DNA from: Notolepis coatsorum
Taxonomy: Eukaryota; Chordata; Actinopteri; Aulopiformes; Paralepididae
Direction: 5' to 3'
Assembly (NCBI GenBank): GCA_963971535.1
Contig: OZ020594.1
Span: 115,913,127 to 115,977,126, forward strand
Length of the DNA: 64,000 bases
The notes below the pieces were generated by a model, which made no database searches, was not told where the DNA came from, and saw only the letters and a list, made by a program, of their open reading frames with translations. Both the position numbers and the translations under genes were made by a program. Shown here piece by piece: positions 40,907 through 52,388 of this stretch; positions within the stretch are counted from its first letter, which is position 1, and each line of letters begins with the position of its first letter.

Positions 40907-43900
40907 GCTGTCCTAACTGGTGGCAAGCTGTCCTAACTGTGGTGGGATGCTGTCCTAACTGGTGGAAAGCTGTCCTAACTGTGGTGGGAAGCTGTCCTAA
41001 CTGTGGTGGGAAGCTGTCCTAACTGTGGTGGGATGCTGTCCTAACTGGTGGAAAGCTGTCCTAACTGTGGTGGGAAGCTGTCCTAACTGTGGTGGGAAGC
41101 TGTCCTAACTGTGGTGGGAAGCTGTCCTAACTGTGGTGGGAAGCTGTCCTAACTGTGGTGGGAAGCTGTCCTAACTGGTGGGATGCTGTCCTAACTGTGG
41201 TGGGAAGCTGTCCTAACTGGTGGGATGCTGTCCTAACTAGTGGGATGCTGTCCTAACTGTGGTGGGATGCTGTCCTAACTGGTGGGATGCTGTCCTAACT
41301 GGTGGGATGCTGTCCTAACTGGTGGGATGCTGTCCTAACTGTGGTGGGAAGCTGTCCTAACTGTGGTGGGAAGCTGTCCTAACTGTGGTGGGAAGCTGTC
41401 CTAACTGTGGTGGGAAGCTGTCCTAACTGGTGGGAAGCTGTCCTAACTGTGGTGGGAAGCTGTCCTAACTGTGGTGGGATGCTGTCCTAACTGGTGGGAT
41501 GCTGTCCTAACTGTGGTGGGAAGCTGTCCTAACTGGTGGGATGCTGTCCTAACTGTGGTGGGAAGCTGTCCTAACTGTGGTGGGAAGCTGTCCTAACTGG
41601 TGGGAAGCTGTCCTAACTGTGGTGGGAAGCTGTCCTAACTGTGGTGGGATGCTGTCCTAACTGGTGGGATGCTGTCCTAACTGGTGGGAAGCTGTCCTAA
41701 CTGTGGTGGGAAGCTGTCCTAACTGGGGTGGGAAGCTGTCCTAACTGGGGTGGGAAGCTGTCCTAACTGGGGTGGGAAGCTGTCCTAACTGTGGTGGGAA
41801 GCTGTCCTAACTGTGCTGGGAAGCTGTCCTAACTGTGGTGGGAAGCTGTCCTAACTGTGGTGGGATGCTGTCCTAACTGTGGTGGGAAGCTGTCCTAACT
41901 GGTGGGAAGCTGTCCTAACTGGTGGGAAGCTGTCCTAACTGTGGTGGGAAGATGTCCTAACTGGTGGGAAGCTGTCCTAACTGTGGTGGGAAGCTGTCCT
42001 AACTGTGGTGGGAAGCGCTGTCCTAACTGTGGTGGGATGCTGTCCTAACTGGTGGCAAGCTGTCCTAACTGGTGGGAAGCTGTCCTAACTGTGGTGGGAA
42101 GCTGTCCTAACTGTGGTGGGAAGCTGTCCTAACTGTGGTGGGATGCTGTCCTAACTGTGGTGGGAAGCTGTCCTAACTGTGGTGGGAAGCTGTCCTAACT
42201 GTGGTGGGAAGCTGTCCTAACTGTGGTGGGATGCTGTCCTAACTGGTGGCAAGCTGTCCTAACTGGTGGGAAGCTGTCCTAACTGGTGGCAAGCTGTCCT
42301 AACTGGTGGGAAGCTGTCCTAACTGGTGGCAAGCTATCCATAACTGTGGTGGGAAGCTGTCCTAACTGTGGTTGGAAGCTGTCCTAACTGTGGTGGGAAG
42401 CTGTCCTAACTGTGGTGGGAAGCTGTCCTAACTGTGGTGGGAAGCTGTCCTAACTGTGGTGGGAAGCTGTCCTAACTGGTGGGAAGCTGTCCTAACTGGT
42501 GGGAAGCTGTCCTAACTGTGGTGGGAAGCTGTCCTAACTGGTGGGATGCTGTCCTAACTGTGGTGGGATGCTGTCCTAACTGGTGGGATGCTGTCCTAAC
42601 TGTGGTGGGATGCTGTCCTAACTGTGGTGGGAAGCTGTCCTAACTGGTGGTGGGATGCTGTCCTAACTGTGGTGGGATGCTGTCCTAACTGTGGTGGGAA
42701 GCTGTCCTAACTGTGGTGGGAAGCTGTCCTAACTGTGGTGGGAAGCTGTCCTAACTGGTGGTGGGAAGCTGTCCTAACTGGTGGGAAGCTGTCCTAACTG
42801 TGGTGGGAAGCTGTCCTAACTGGTGGGAAGCTGTCCTAACTGGTGGGAAGCTGTCCTAACTGTGGTGGGATGCTGTCCTAACTGTGCTGGGAAGCTGTCC
42901 TAACTGTGGTGGGAAGCTGTCCCAACTGTGCTGGGAAGCTGTCCTAACTGTGCTGGGAAGCTGTCCTAACTGGTGGGATGCTGTCCTAACTGGTGGTGGG
43001 AAGCTGTCTTGGTTAACTGTGGTGGGAAGCTGTCCTAACTGTGGTGGGAAGCTGTCCTAACTGTGGTGGGAAGCTGTCCTAACTGTGGTGGGAAGCTGTC
43101 CTAACTGGTGGGATGCTGTCCTAACTAGTGGGATGCTGTCCTAACTGTGGTGGGATGCTGTCCTAACTGGTGGGATGCTGTCCTAACTGGTGGGATGCTG
43201 TCCTAACTGGTGGGATGCTGTCCTAACTGTGGTGGGAAGCTGTCCTAACTGTGGTGGGAAGCTGTCCTAACTGTGGTGGGAAGCTGTCCTAACTGTGGTG
43301 GGAAGCTGTCCTAACTGGTGGGAAGCTGTCCTAACTGTGGTGGGAAGCTGTCCTAACTGTGGTGGGATGCTGTCCTAACTGGTGGGATGCTGTCCTAACT
43401 GTGGTGGGAAGCTGTCCTAACTGGTGGGATGCTGTCCTAACTGTGGTGGGAAGCTGTCCTAACTGTGGTGGGAAGCTGTCCTAACTGGTGGGAAGCTGTC
43501 CTAACTGTGGTGGGAAGCTGTCCTAACTGTGGTGGGATGCTGTCCTAACTGGTGGGATGCTGTCCTAACTGGTGGGAAGCTGTCCTAACTGTGGTGGGAA
43601 GCTGTCCTAACTGGGGTGGGAAGCTGTCCTAACTGGGGTGGGAAGCTGTCCTAACTGGGGTGGGAAGCTGTCCTAACTGTGGTGGGAAGCTGTCCTAACT
43701 GTGCTGGGAAGCTGTCCTAACTGTGGTGGGAAGCTGTCCTAACTGTGGTGGGATGCTGTCCTAACTGTGGTGGGAAGCTGTCCTAACTGGTGGGAAGCTG
43801 TCCTAACTGGTGGGAAGCTGTCCTAACTGTGGTGGGAAGATGTCCTAACTGGTGGGAAGCTGTCCTAACTGTGGTGGGAAGCTGTCCTAACTGTGGTGGG

Positions 43901-46900
43901 AAGCGCTGTCCTAACTGTGGTGGGATGCTGTCCTAACTGGTGGCAAGCTGTCCTAACTGGTGGGAAGCTGTCCTAACTGTGGTGGGAAGCTGTCCTAACT
44001 GTGGTGGGAAGCTGTCCTAACTGTGGTGGGATGCTGTCCTAACTGTGGTGGGAAGCTGTCCTAACTGTGGTGGGAAGCTGTCCTAACTGTGGTGGGAAGC
44101 TGTCCTAACTGTGGTGGGATGCTGTCCTAACTGGTGGCAAGCTGTCCTAACTGGTGGGAAGCTGTCCTAACTGGTGGCAAGCTGTCCTAACTGGTGGGAA
44201 GCTGTCCTAACTGGTGGCAAGCTATCCATAACTGTGGTGGGAAGCTGTCCTAACTGTGGTTGGAAGCTGTCCTAACTGTGGTGGGAAGCTGTCCTAACTG
44301 TGGTGGGAAGCTGTCCTAACTGTGGTGGGAAGCTGTCCTAACTGTGGTGGGAAGCTGTCCTAACTGGTGGGAAGCTGTCCTAACTGGTGGGAAGCTGTCC
44401 TAACTGTGGTGGGAAGCTGTCCTAACTGGTGGGATGCTGTCCTAACTGTGGTGGGATGCTGTCCTAACTGGTGGGATGCTGTCCTAACTGTGGTGGGATG
44501 CTGTCCTAACTGTGGTGGGAAGCTGTCCTAACTGGTGGTGGGATGCTGTCCTAACTGTGGTGGGATGCTGTCCTAACTGTGGTGGGAAGCTGTCCTAACT
44601 GTGGTGGGAAGCTGTCCTAACTGTGGTGGGAAGCTGTCCTAACTGGTGGTGGGAAGCTGTCCTAACTGGTGGGAAGCTGTCCTAACTGTGGTGGGAAGCT
44701 GTCCTAACTGGTGGGAAGCTGTCCTAACTGGTGGGAAGCTGTCCTAACTGTGGTGGGATGCTGTCCTAACTGTGCTGGGAAGCTGTCCTAACTGTGGTGG
44801 GAAGCTGTCCCAACTGTGCTGGGAAGCTGTCCTAACTGTGCTGGGAAGCTGTCCTAACTGGTGGGATGCTGTCCTAACTGGTGGTGGGAAGCTGTCTTGG
44901 TTAACTGTGGTGGGAAGCTGTCCTAACTGTGGTGGGAAGCTGTCCTAACTGTGGTGGGAAGCTGTCCTAACTGGTGGGAAGCTGTCCTAACTGTGGTGGG
45001 AAGCTGTCCTAACTGTGGTGGGATGCTGTCCTAACTGTGGTGGGATGCTGTCCTAACTGTGGTGGGAAGCTGTCCTAACTGGTGGTGGGATGCTGTCCTA
45101 ACTGTGGTGGGATGCTGTCCTAACTGTGGTGGGATGCTGTCCTAACTGTGGTGGGAAGCTGTCCTAACTGTGGTGGGAAGCGCTGTCCTAACTGTGGTGG
45201 GATGCTGTCCTAACTGGGGTGGGAAGCTGTCCTAACTGTGGTGGGAAGCTGTCCTAACTGTGGTGGGAAGCTGTCCTAACTGTGGTGGGAAGCTGTCCTA
45301 ACTGGTGGGATGCTGTCCTAACTGTGGTGGGATGCTGTCCTAACTGTGGTGGGATGCTGTCCTAACTGTGGTGGGATGCTGTCCTAACTGTGGTGGGAAG
45401 CTGTCCTAACTGGTGGTGGGATGCTGTCCTAACTGTGGTGGGATGCTGTCCTAACTGTGGTGGGAAGCTGTCCTAACTGGTGGTGGGATGCTGTCCTAAC
45501 TGTGGTGGGATGCTGTCCTAACTGTGGTGGGAAGCTGTCCTAACTGTGGTGGGAAGCTGTCCTAACTGTGGTGGGAAGCTGTCCTAACTGGTGGTGGGAA
45601 GCTGTCCTAACTGGTGGGAAGCTGTCCTAACTGTGGTGGGAAGCTGTCCTAACTGGTGGGAAGCTGTCCTAACTGTGGTGGGATGCTGTCCTAACTGTGC
45701 TGGGAAGCTGTCCTAACTGTGGTGGGAAGCTGTCCCAACTGTGCTGGGAAGCTGTCCTAACTGTGCTGGGAAGCTGTCCTAACTGGTGGGATGCTGTCCT
45801 AACTGGTGGTGGGAAGCTGTCTTGGTTAACTGTGGTGGGAAGCTGTCCTAACTGTGGTGGGAAGCTGTCCTAACTGTGGTGGGATGCTGTCCTAACTGTG
45901 GTGGGAAGCTGTCCTAACTGGTGGGAAGCTGTCCTAACTGTGGTGGGAAGCTGTCCTAACTGTGGTGGGAAGCTGTCCTAACTGTGGTGGGATGCTGTCC
46001 TAACTGTGGTGGGATGCTGTCCTAACTGTGGTGGGAAGCTGTCCTAACTGGTGGAGGGATGCTGTCCTAACTGTGGTGGGATGCTGTCCTAACTGTGGTG
46101 GGAAGCTGTCCCAACTGTGCTGGGAAGCTGTCCTAACTGTGCTGGGAAGCTGTCCTAACTGGTGGGATGCTGTCCTAACTGGTGGTGGGAAGCTGTCTTG
46201 GTTAACTGTGGTGGGAAGCTGTCCTAACTGTGGTGGGAAGCTGTCCTAACTGTGGTGGGATGCTGTCCTAACTGTGGTGGGAAGCTGTCCTAACTGGTGG
46301 GAAGCTGTCCTAACTGTGGTGGGAAGCTGTCCTAACTGTGGTGGGAAGCTGTCCTAACTGGTGGGAAGCTGTCCTAACTGTGGTGGGAAGCTGTCCTAAC
46401 TGGTGGGAAGCTGTCCTAACTGGTGGGAAGCTGTCCTAACTGTGGTGGGAAGCTGTCCTAACTGGTGGGAAGCTGTCCTAACTGTGGTGGGAAGCTGTCC
46501 TAACTGTGGTGGGAAGCTGTCCTAACTGGTGGGAAGCTGTCCTAACTGTGGTGGGAAGCTGTCCTAACTGTGGTGGGAAGCTGTCCTAACTGTGGTGGGA
46601 AGCTGTCCTAACTGTGGTGGGAAGCTGTCCTAACTGCTGGGAAGCTGTCCTAACTGGTGGGAAGCTGTCCTAACTGGTGGGAAACTGTCCTAACTGGTGG
46701 GAAGCTGTCCTAACTGGTGGGAAGCTGTCCTAACTGGTGGGAAGCTGTCTTAACTGGTGGGATGCTGTCCTAACTGGTGGGATGCTGTCCTAACTGGTGG
46801 GAAGCTGTCCTAACTGGTGGGAAGCTGTCCTAACTGTGCTGGGAAGCTGTCCTAACTGTGGTGGGAAGCTGTCCTAACTGTGCTGGGATGCTGTCCTAAC

Positions 46901-47230
46901 TGTGGTGGGAAGCTGTCCTAACTGTGGTGGAAAGCTGTCCTAACTGGTGGGAAGCTGTCCTAACTGTGGTGGGATGCTGTCCTAACTGTGGTGGGATGCT
47001 GTCCTAACTGTGGTGGGATGCTGTCCTAACTGTGGTGGGATGCTGTCCTAACTGGTGGGCTGCTGTCCTAACTGATGGGAAGCTGTCCTAACTGTGGTGG
47101 GATGCTGTCCTAACTGTGGTGGGATGCTGTCCTAACTGTGGTGGGAAGCTGTCCTAACTGCTGGGAAGCTGTCCTAACTGTGGTGGGAAGCTGTCCTAAC
47201 TGTGGTGGGAAGCTGTCCTAACTGGGGTGG
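40907..47230. repeat. 20/22-bp minisatellite, about 300 units, with 1,888-bp higher-order repeat
   Basis: The unit is GCTGTCCTAACTGTGGTGGG plus AA or AT; a 20-bp version lacks TG. On the minus strand the 22-mer is CTTCCCACCACAGTTAGGAC plus AG, the codons for L-P-T-T-V-R-T of the surrounding LINE. Rare variants (AACTAGTGGG, AAGCTATCCA, GGAAGCGCTG, CTGTCTTGGTT) recur exactly 1,888 bp apart. The array lies just inside sass6 intron 5. Confidence 0.97.
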
Positions 47231-47333
47231 AACAAGGACAGAGAATAGCCGGCTTCTCTTTGATGACCTCCCCGTAGCTCGGATAGGAGTGGGTCTGAGG
47301 CGGCCACACGATGTAGAATGGAGGGGTCTTGAG
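47231..47333 (-). pseudogene. CR1-like LINE ORF2 segment right of the array
   Basis: The minus strand encodes R-L-F-S-V-L-V-P-P-Q-L-G-Q-L-P-T-T-V-R-T-A and runs directly into the repeat units. Upstream it has PLHSTSCGRLRP and KRSRLFSVL. In CR1-type LINEs this block is SRLFSVLAPQWWNELP--VRTA. The element continues beyond the hAT MITE at 47879. Confidence 0.75.
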
Positions 47334-47870
47334 TAGGGATGCACCGATCCGATATTGGTATCGCTATCGGCCGCCAATATCAGTAAAATAGCTGGATCGG
47401 GTATCGGTAAAAAAAAATATCGAATTCTTAATTTAAAAAAAAAAATTATAAATAATAAATAAAATAAGAAATAACCATTCAGTACATTTATATCTGTGTT
47501 AATTTTTTACATTTAGTTTCACCAAATTAGGAAAGTAATGTTTTAAGTCAAGCCTGATGTTGCCTTGCACAAAATAATGATCCCAGTCTCTTCCACACAG
47601 TGACAGTGAGGCATACAGTTTATTAATTGAATGAATGAAGTTTATTTTCTGTCTTTGTTTACAACAAATCAAAAACACACTTGTGATCCTTTACAATTCT
47701 TAAAAAAAATATATATTTTAATATAATATATAAAAAAAAATTGGATTACATTTATTTTGTATAACTTTTTTGGAAAACAAAATTTGGACAATGGGTATCG
47801 TATCGGTATTGGCCGATACCCAAACCCAGGTATCGGTATCGGGACTGAAAAAGTCGTGGGTGCATCCCTA
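47334..47870. mobile_element. hAT MITE, 537 bp
   Basis: The ends TAGGGATGCACCGATCC and, inverted, TAGGGATGCACCCACG are flanked by GTCTTGAG (47326-47333, 47871-47878). GGTATCGG sub-terminal repeats are present. It is inserted into the LINE coding sequence. Confidence 0.92.
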
Positions 47871-47878
47871 GTCTTGAG

Positions 47879-48240
47879 GGTGTGTAGTTAGAGGCCATTG
47901 ACCAGAGGTAGGCACGCCAGCCATTCCCTTCGCTGCACGATATGCCAGGTCGAAAACCTTGAAGTGGATTGTGTGGCGATGGGGAGCCAGTGCAGCTCTT
48001 TAAGAAGTGGGGTAACATGGGCTGACTTTGGTAGGTTGGAGATCAGGTCCCAGTCGTCGAAGACTACACCAAGGTTCTTGGCGGTCGGGACGAAGCCACG
48101 GCTACATTCTCCACTGTGATAGAAAGGTCGGTCAGCGGGGAGAATTTGGCCGGCAGGTGAAGTAGCTGTGTTTTGCTTGGGTTCAGTTTGAGGTGGTTGG
48201 TCGTCATCCAGACGGAAATGTTTCATAGGCAGGCTGAGAT
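47879..48240 (-). pseudogene. CR1-like LINE ORF2, RT thumb segment
   Basis: The minus strand has HLKLNPSKTQLLHLPAKF in one frame, then TAKNLGVVFDDWDL and SAHVTPLLKELHWLPI. This is the classic CR1-type pattern HLKLNPSKTELL--PGK / ARNLGVVLDD / HVTPLL--LHWLP. Several small indels shift the frame and remove the segment between LGVVFDD and SHVTPLL. It is an old, dead copy. Confidence 0.75.
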
Positions 48241-48708
48241 CAGCTCAGAGACTTTGATATCTGAGGGAGGAAAGGAGAGGACGAGTTGAGTGCACATGTC
48301 CAGAGTTAATTATATTGTTTACACTGCATTTTTATTCTATTTATTTTTACTTCACTGTACTATAATTCTGTGACCTGTACCTGTCTTCCTGTCTACCATG
48401 TCTTCTACTACCTGTTAGGCTTGGGCGGTATAATCTTTTTCATACCGACATACTGTTCTGACCTCACACCCCGGTATACGGTATATGACGGTATGACTTT
48501 CATCAGAGCGGAAGGGGGGGGGGGGAGCTAAGTTAACAATATACTCGTTATCATCATACATAAAGATTTTCCGGGAGTAAATACTTGATATCTTAGTCAT
48601 AACCATAGTTGCAAGACGTTATAATGAAAGGTCTCGTTGTCTTGCATTGTTTCTACATAAGCAAGCACACGTTAATTTACATCCACAACATAACTGTGCC
48701 GTGGTATC

Positions 48709-48919
48709 CTTTTTTTTTTACTAGATTTTATTTATAGCATTTTCAGATTTTTTTGGTCAACGCAGGACCTTTTGGCCATGCAGGACCGACAGCGGAGAGA
48801 GGGTGAAATGGGAGGAGAAGAGGGGAAGACATGCGGCACATGGCCACCGGGTCGGGGAATCGAACCCGGGGCGACCGCTTCGCGACTCAGCGCGCTATGT
48901 GGTGTGCTACTGGAGCGCC
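48709..48919 (-). mobile_element. tRNA-derived SINE
   Basis: On the minus strand a consensus B box (GGTTCGATTCC, 48856-48866) lies within a tRNA-like head. The poly-A tail appears as a T run at its left end. An exact 15-bp duplication CTGTGCCGTGGTATC flanks it (48694-48708, 48920-48934). Confidence 0.9.
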
Positions 48920-48942
48920 CTGTGCCGTGGTATCTTAAAGGA

Positions 48943-49212
48943 AAACTCCAACATTTTGGGAAATTAGCTTATTTGCCATCTACCCTGGAGTTAGACAAGA
49001 AGATACATACCTTTTTTCTTCTCTGTGCATGCAGTAGGGGTAGGAAGACGCGCACTGTTAGCCTAGCTTAGCGTCAGTCACTGGAAGTAGGTTCCTCCAT
49101 TAGCCTAGTTCCCAACATCTTCCTACTCCTACTGCATGCACAGAGAAGAAAAAGGTATGTATCTTCTTGTCTAACTCCAGGGTAGATGGCAAATAAGCAA
49201 ATTTCCTTTAAG
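48943..49212. repeat. Palindromic (foldback) element, about 270 bp
   Basis: Arms of about 110 bp are near-perfect inverse copies (GCATGCAGTAGGGGTAGGAA and TTCCTACTCCTACTGCATGC; GTTAGACAAGAAGATACATA and its inverse). The loop is about 45 bp. Confidence 0.9.
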
Positions 49213-50233
49213 AATGATACAAGACGCTTATATTGAAACGCATTGACATTAGGGCCGTTCTTTCAACCTAAACGTGCACTTTCTTCAACCTCGAACCTAA
49301 ATTCCTTAGCGACCCGTGTTACCAATGTAAACAAACTGCATAGTACGCACATGCGCGACACGGATATGAAACGAGTCATACGGAACAAATAACGGAGGCT
49401 GAAATGTGACTCACCAATGTGACTCACGAACTCACGACAGTACACATACAGACGCACAAAATTTAATCTGCATTGATTAACTGATAATCAAAACCCATCT
49501 TAAGCCGTTAAACCCCTTCGAATCACCGAAGCCAATATGCACACACAATCAGTCCAACTGGAACGGTTTACCAAACATACACTCCCAGCATTCATAACTC
49601 TGACAATTATCCATACGAACGTCCCGCATTCTAAAAAAAGATATCCGGACCCTCATACGTTCATCTTCCATACACTTAAACATAACATAACTTACTTACC
49701 CAAACAACCTGTCCCGAGTCCACATTCACGCACAAATCCGTACTTTCAAAACGTTAGAAAAACGCTCCGATACCCGAATCCACAATCATCCGATGTCTGG
49801 AAGTGGACCCATGGTCCATTCGATCTTAATAAACGGACGGCCACCGGTCCATAACCGGATTCTATAGAAGAATAAGTCTTTATTTGTCGTGCAGATTAAC
49901 ACACATGCGAGATGGGCGACCCACAGGAACACGCGTGTGGCGTCATCTTGCTCAACTCAGCTGAGCTCTGAGAGAGGGAAAGACAGACTGGCCTGCCCTC
50001 TGCTGGCACGTGCTGTGCTCAACTCTGTGTTAGTGTAATAGAAAGATCTGTGATTTGGCGCACAGTCTGTGATGTCACGGTATTGAAAATCATACAGACA
50101 GGATTTAGAAATACCCTGGTATACCGTAATACCGTCATACCGACCAAGCCTACTACCTGTACCTCCCCTCCCCCCCCCCCATGCTGCTATGATACCTGAA
50201 TTTCCCCAAGGGGATCAATAAAGGAATATCTTA

Positions 50234-51732
50234 TATCAAAATCTATTATCAATGAACCCCAACAACTCGCTATACATTAACACTTTCAATGCCGGAGCTT
50301 TGTGCCCCGGAACCCCGTTGCGTGCCAGCATCCACTTCAATGATGGCATTAAAAACGCGTAATCTATGTTTTAAATTATGGCTATGTGTCTAATCTGCCC
50401 GTCGCTTATCAATGACTTGTTTGCAGTCAACATTGTCCAAACGGATTGTTTTTTAATCGGTTCATATCCTTTTTATAGCATTTCGAAAAGCTATCGTTTT
50501 CTAAAAAATTTCAGGAAAATAGAAAGATTCCGTCATAAACGGCATTTATTGCAATATTCTCGAATACACTAGACACGTTGTCATTTGTCTGCCTATTTAT
50601 GAATCGTTTTCAAATAAATGCTAGATTATCGATAGTATATGTGTACTTATGCACGCTATAGAAGCGAGCTGAGAAATCGATTCTCTTATTTCCTCAACAG
50701 CACACACACACACACATACATATACACATACGGGACACGCTGTTATCTCAGTGAAAACAGCTCTGATTATCCTAAAACTGGTAACATAGACTCCTTACCT
50801 TAGATCAGATGTTCTCCAAAAAGATTATTCCAATTACTGATCGCCATTCCAAATATCGATCGCGTTTATTGATTGATTATTGGCTGCTGTAAATATATAT
50901 TCCAGGCTGCTTTCCATCTCGCGATCACTTCCCTCTTCATCAGACGGCTCGCCAGCATAGTGGAGCCAGTAGGCTCCCCCCCCACACATCCACCAGTCTA
51001 ATCGAATGGCCTGCAGTTACACAGGGATAGACGATAGGGGGCGGTATTTCCCCATCGGAGCTCCTAGAGGGGCTGCTGTACTAACGGGAGACTCGGTTGA
51101 TGAAATATGAATTCAGATCGCTAATAAAAAAAGAAAACGACAATTAGCGTCGTCGGCATTCAACGGTCGGCATGAAATAACGACATATGTCGTGGCTGGC
51201 ACTCAAAGTGTTAAGTTGAAGTGGGAGGCTGAGCTCCAACAGGAGATCTCACAAGAGGAGTTGTTCGGTGTTTGTACTGAAGCACATAAGGTGACTAATT
51301 CATTCCTGGAGAGAATATAAATGGAAGGTCATTAGTAGGTTTTTCAATACCCCCTTATTGATTGCTAAAGCAGATACAACTCCCACAAGCGAATGCTGGA
51401 GGAAATGTGGTGAACAAATAGGTAACCATACCCATATTTTCTGGACATGCCCAAAACTATGCCATTTCTGGGACGATGTCTTCAGGGATATAAAAAAGGT
51501 ATTTGACATGGACATTCCACAAGATTTCAAATCTGCCATCCTTGGAGTCATACCGGAGGGTATTGAGGGTAGGAAACATGTATCTTTTTGCAGCAGAAAC
51601 ATGTACTGTTAACTGCTGCAACACAGAAACGATGGCTAAACAAAGTTAAATAAATTCATGACATGGAGAGGATGACTCATCTGGTTAGGTTGCAAGGCGA
51701 ACAGTTTGCTAGAAAGTGGACACGTATAGAGT
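50234..51732 (+). pseudogene. L1/Tx1-like LINE ORF2 end, split by a piggyBac-like MITE
   Basis: The reading frame LLSMNPNNSLYI runs up to the TTAA at 50277 and continues after 51214 as KLKWEAELQQEISQEELFGV. A later frame (51358-51612) has CWRKCGEQIGNHTHIFWTCP, the cysteine/histidine knuckle (C-x3-C-x6-H-x4-C type) typical of the L1-group ORF2 C-terminus. It ends near 51732 with a stop. The copy has stops and shifts and lacks the RT and endonuclease. Identification of the L1/Tx1 group rests on the C-terminal knuckle. Confidence 0.7.
50277..51214. mobile_element. piggyBac-like MITE, about 930 bp
   Basis: TTAA at both borders (50277-50280 and 51211-51214), with inner ends CACTTTCAATGCC and, inverted, CACTTTGAGTGCC. 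Removing it restores the L1-like reading frame exactly. TTAA targets are characteristic of piggyBac. Confidence 0.85.
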
Positions 51733-51736
51733 AGGG

Positions 51737-52235
51737 CTGGGCGATATGGCCTCTAACTTATATCGCGATATGTTTGGCTATGTCACGAATCGATACACGA
51801 TATATATTGCGATATTTTGACATTTCCTCTTAACTCATTGACTGCCACACTGTTTTTCCATCTTTACTCCCTGGCGTTATTGACCATTTTCACGATGTTT
51901 GTGGACTAGGGGTGGAACGGTTCGCAAAATGGACAGTTCGGTTTGTATCACAGTTTTGGGGTCACGGTTTTCGGTTTGGTTCGATATACGTTGTTTTTTT
52001 ATATAAAAAAAAAATTTAACACTCAAAAATCTAAACATGCTTCTCATTTATTAAAAATGTTTAAAAAAAAAAAGGTTTACAGTGTTTACAGCCTTAAATA
52101 ATGTTTGGCACACAAAGACCAAACTGACTGAAAAATATAGGCTACATTTGTCAAAGTATTAACTTAGTGCAAACAAACAATATGCTCAGCCAGCACTAGA
52201 CTTTCCTTTCTTTAATATAAACACAAAAAAACAAT
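51737..52235. mobile_element. Fragments of two hAT-type termini
   Basis: TAGGGCTGGGCGATATGG (about 51733) and CTAGGGGTGGAACGGTTCGC (about 51907) look like hAT-type ends, but neither has a partner end in the window. The rest is AT-rich without a gene. Confidence 0.45.
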
Positions 52236-52243
52236 GTTGTGGG

Positions 52244-52344
52244 TAGGGATGCACGATATTGATTTTGACACCGATACCGATAACTTTATGCTCCTCAAGC
52301 CGATACCGATAACCGATATTTATTGTATTATAATATTTTTTTAA

Positions 52345-52388
<44 letters not shown>

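Larger units (their letters stand above)
40581..48240 (-). mobile_element. CR1-like LINE carrying a 6.3-kb internal minisatellite and a hAT MITE
   Basis: A minus-strand LINE. The 3' UTR at about 40581-40860 reads, on the minus strand, AAGTCGCTTTGGATAAAAG, a hallmark fish LINE tail. Coding sequence then appears at 40860-40906, 47231-47333 and 47879-48240. Between the first two lies the minisatellite; between the last two the hAT MITE. The copy is 5'-truncated at about 48240. Confidence 0.8.
48416..50152. mobile_element. hAT element, 1,737 bp, with nested SINE and palindrome
   Basis: The ends TAGGCTTGGGCGGTATA and, inverted, TAGGCTTGGTCGGTATG are flanked by CTACCTGT (48408-48415, 50153-50160). 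It is inserted into an L2-type LINE 3' tail (CTGAATTTCCCCAAGGGGAT at about 50199). The interior has no transposase. 49212-50100 holds no recognisable gene apart from the repeat shared with 1230-1345. Confidence 0.9.

Noticed and set aside
46028..46249. Open frame within the minisatellite
   Set aside because: It arises from the tandem unit; the mixed 20/22-bp lengths prevent a lasting frame.
40907..47230. Possible CRISPR-like array
   Set aside because: The units are contiguous with no unique spacers, and the genome is eukaryotic.
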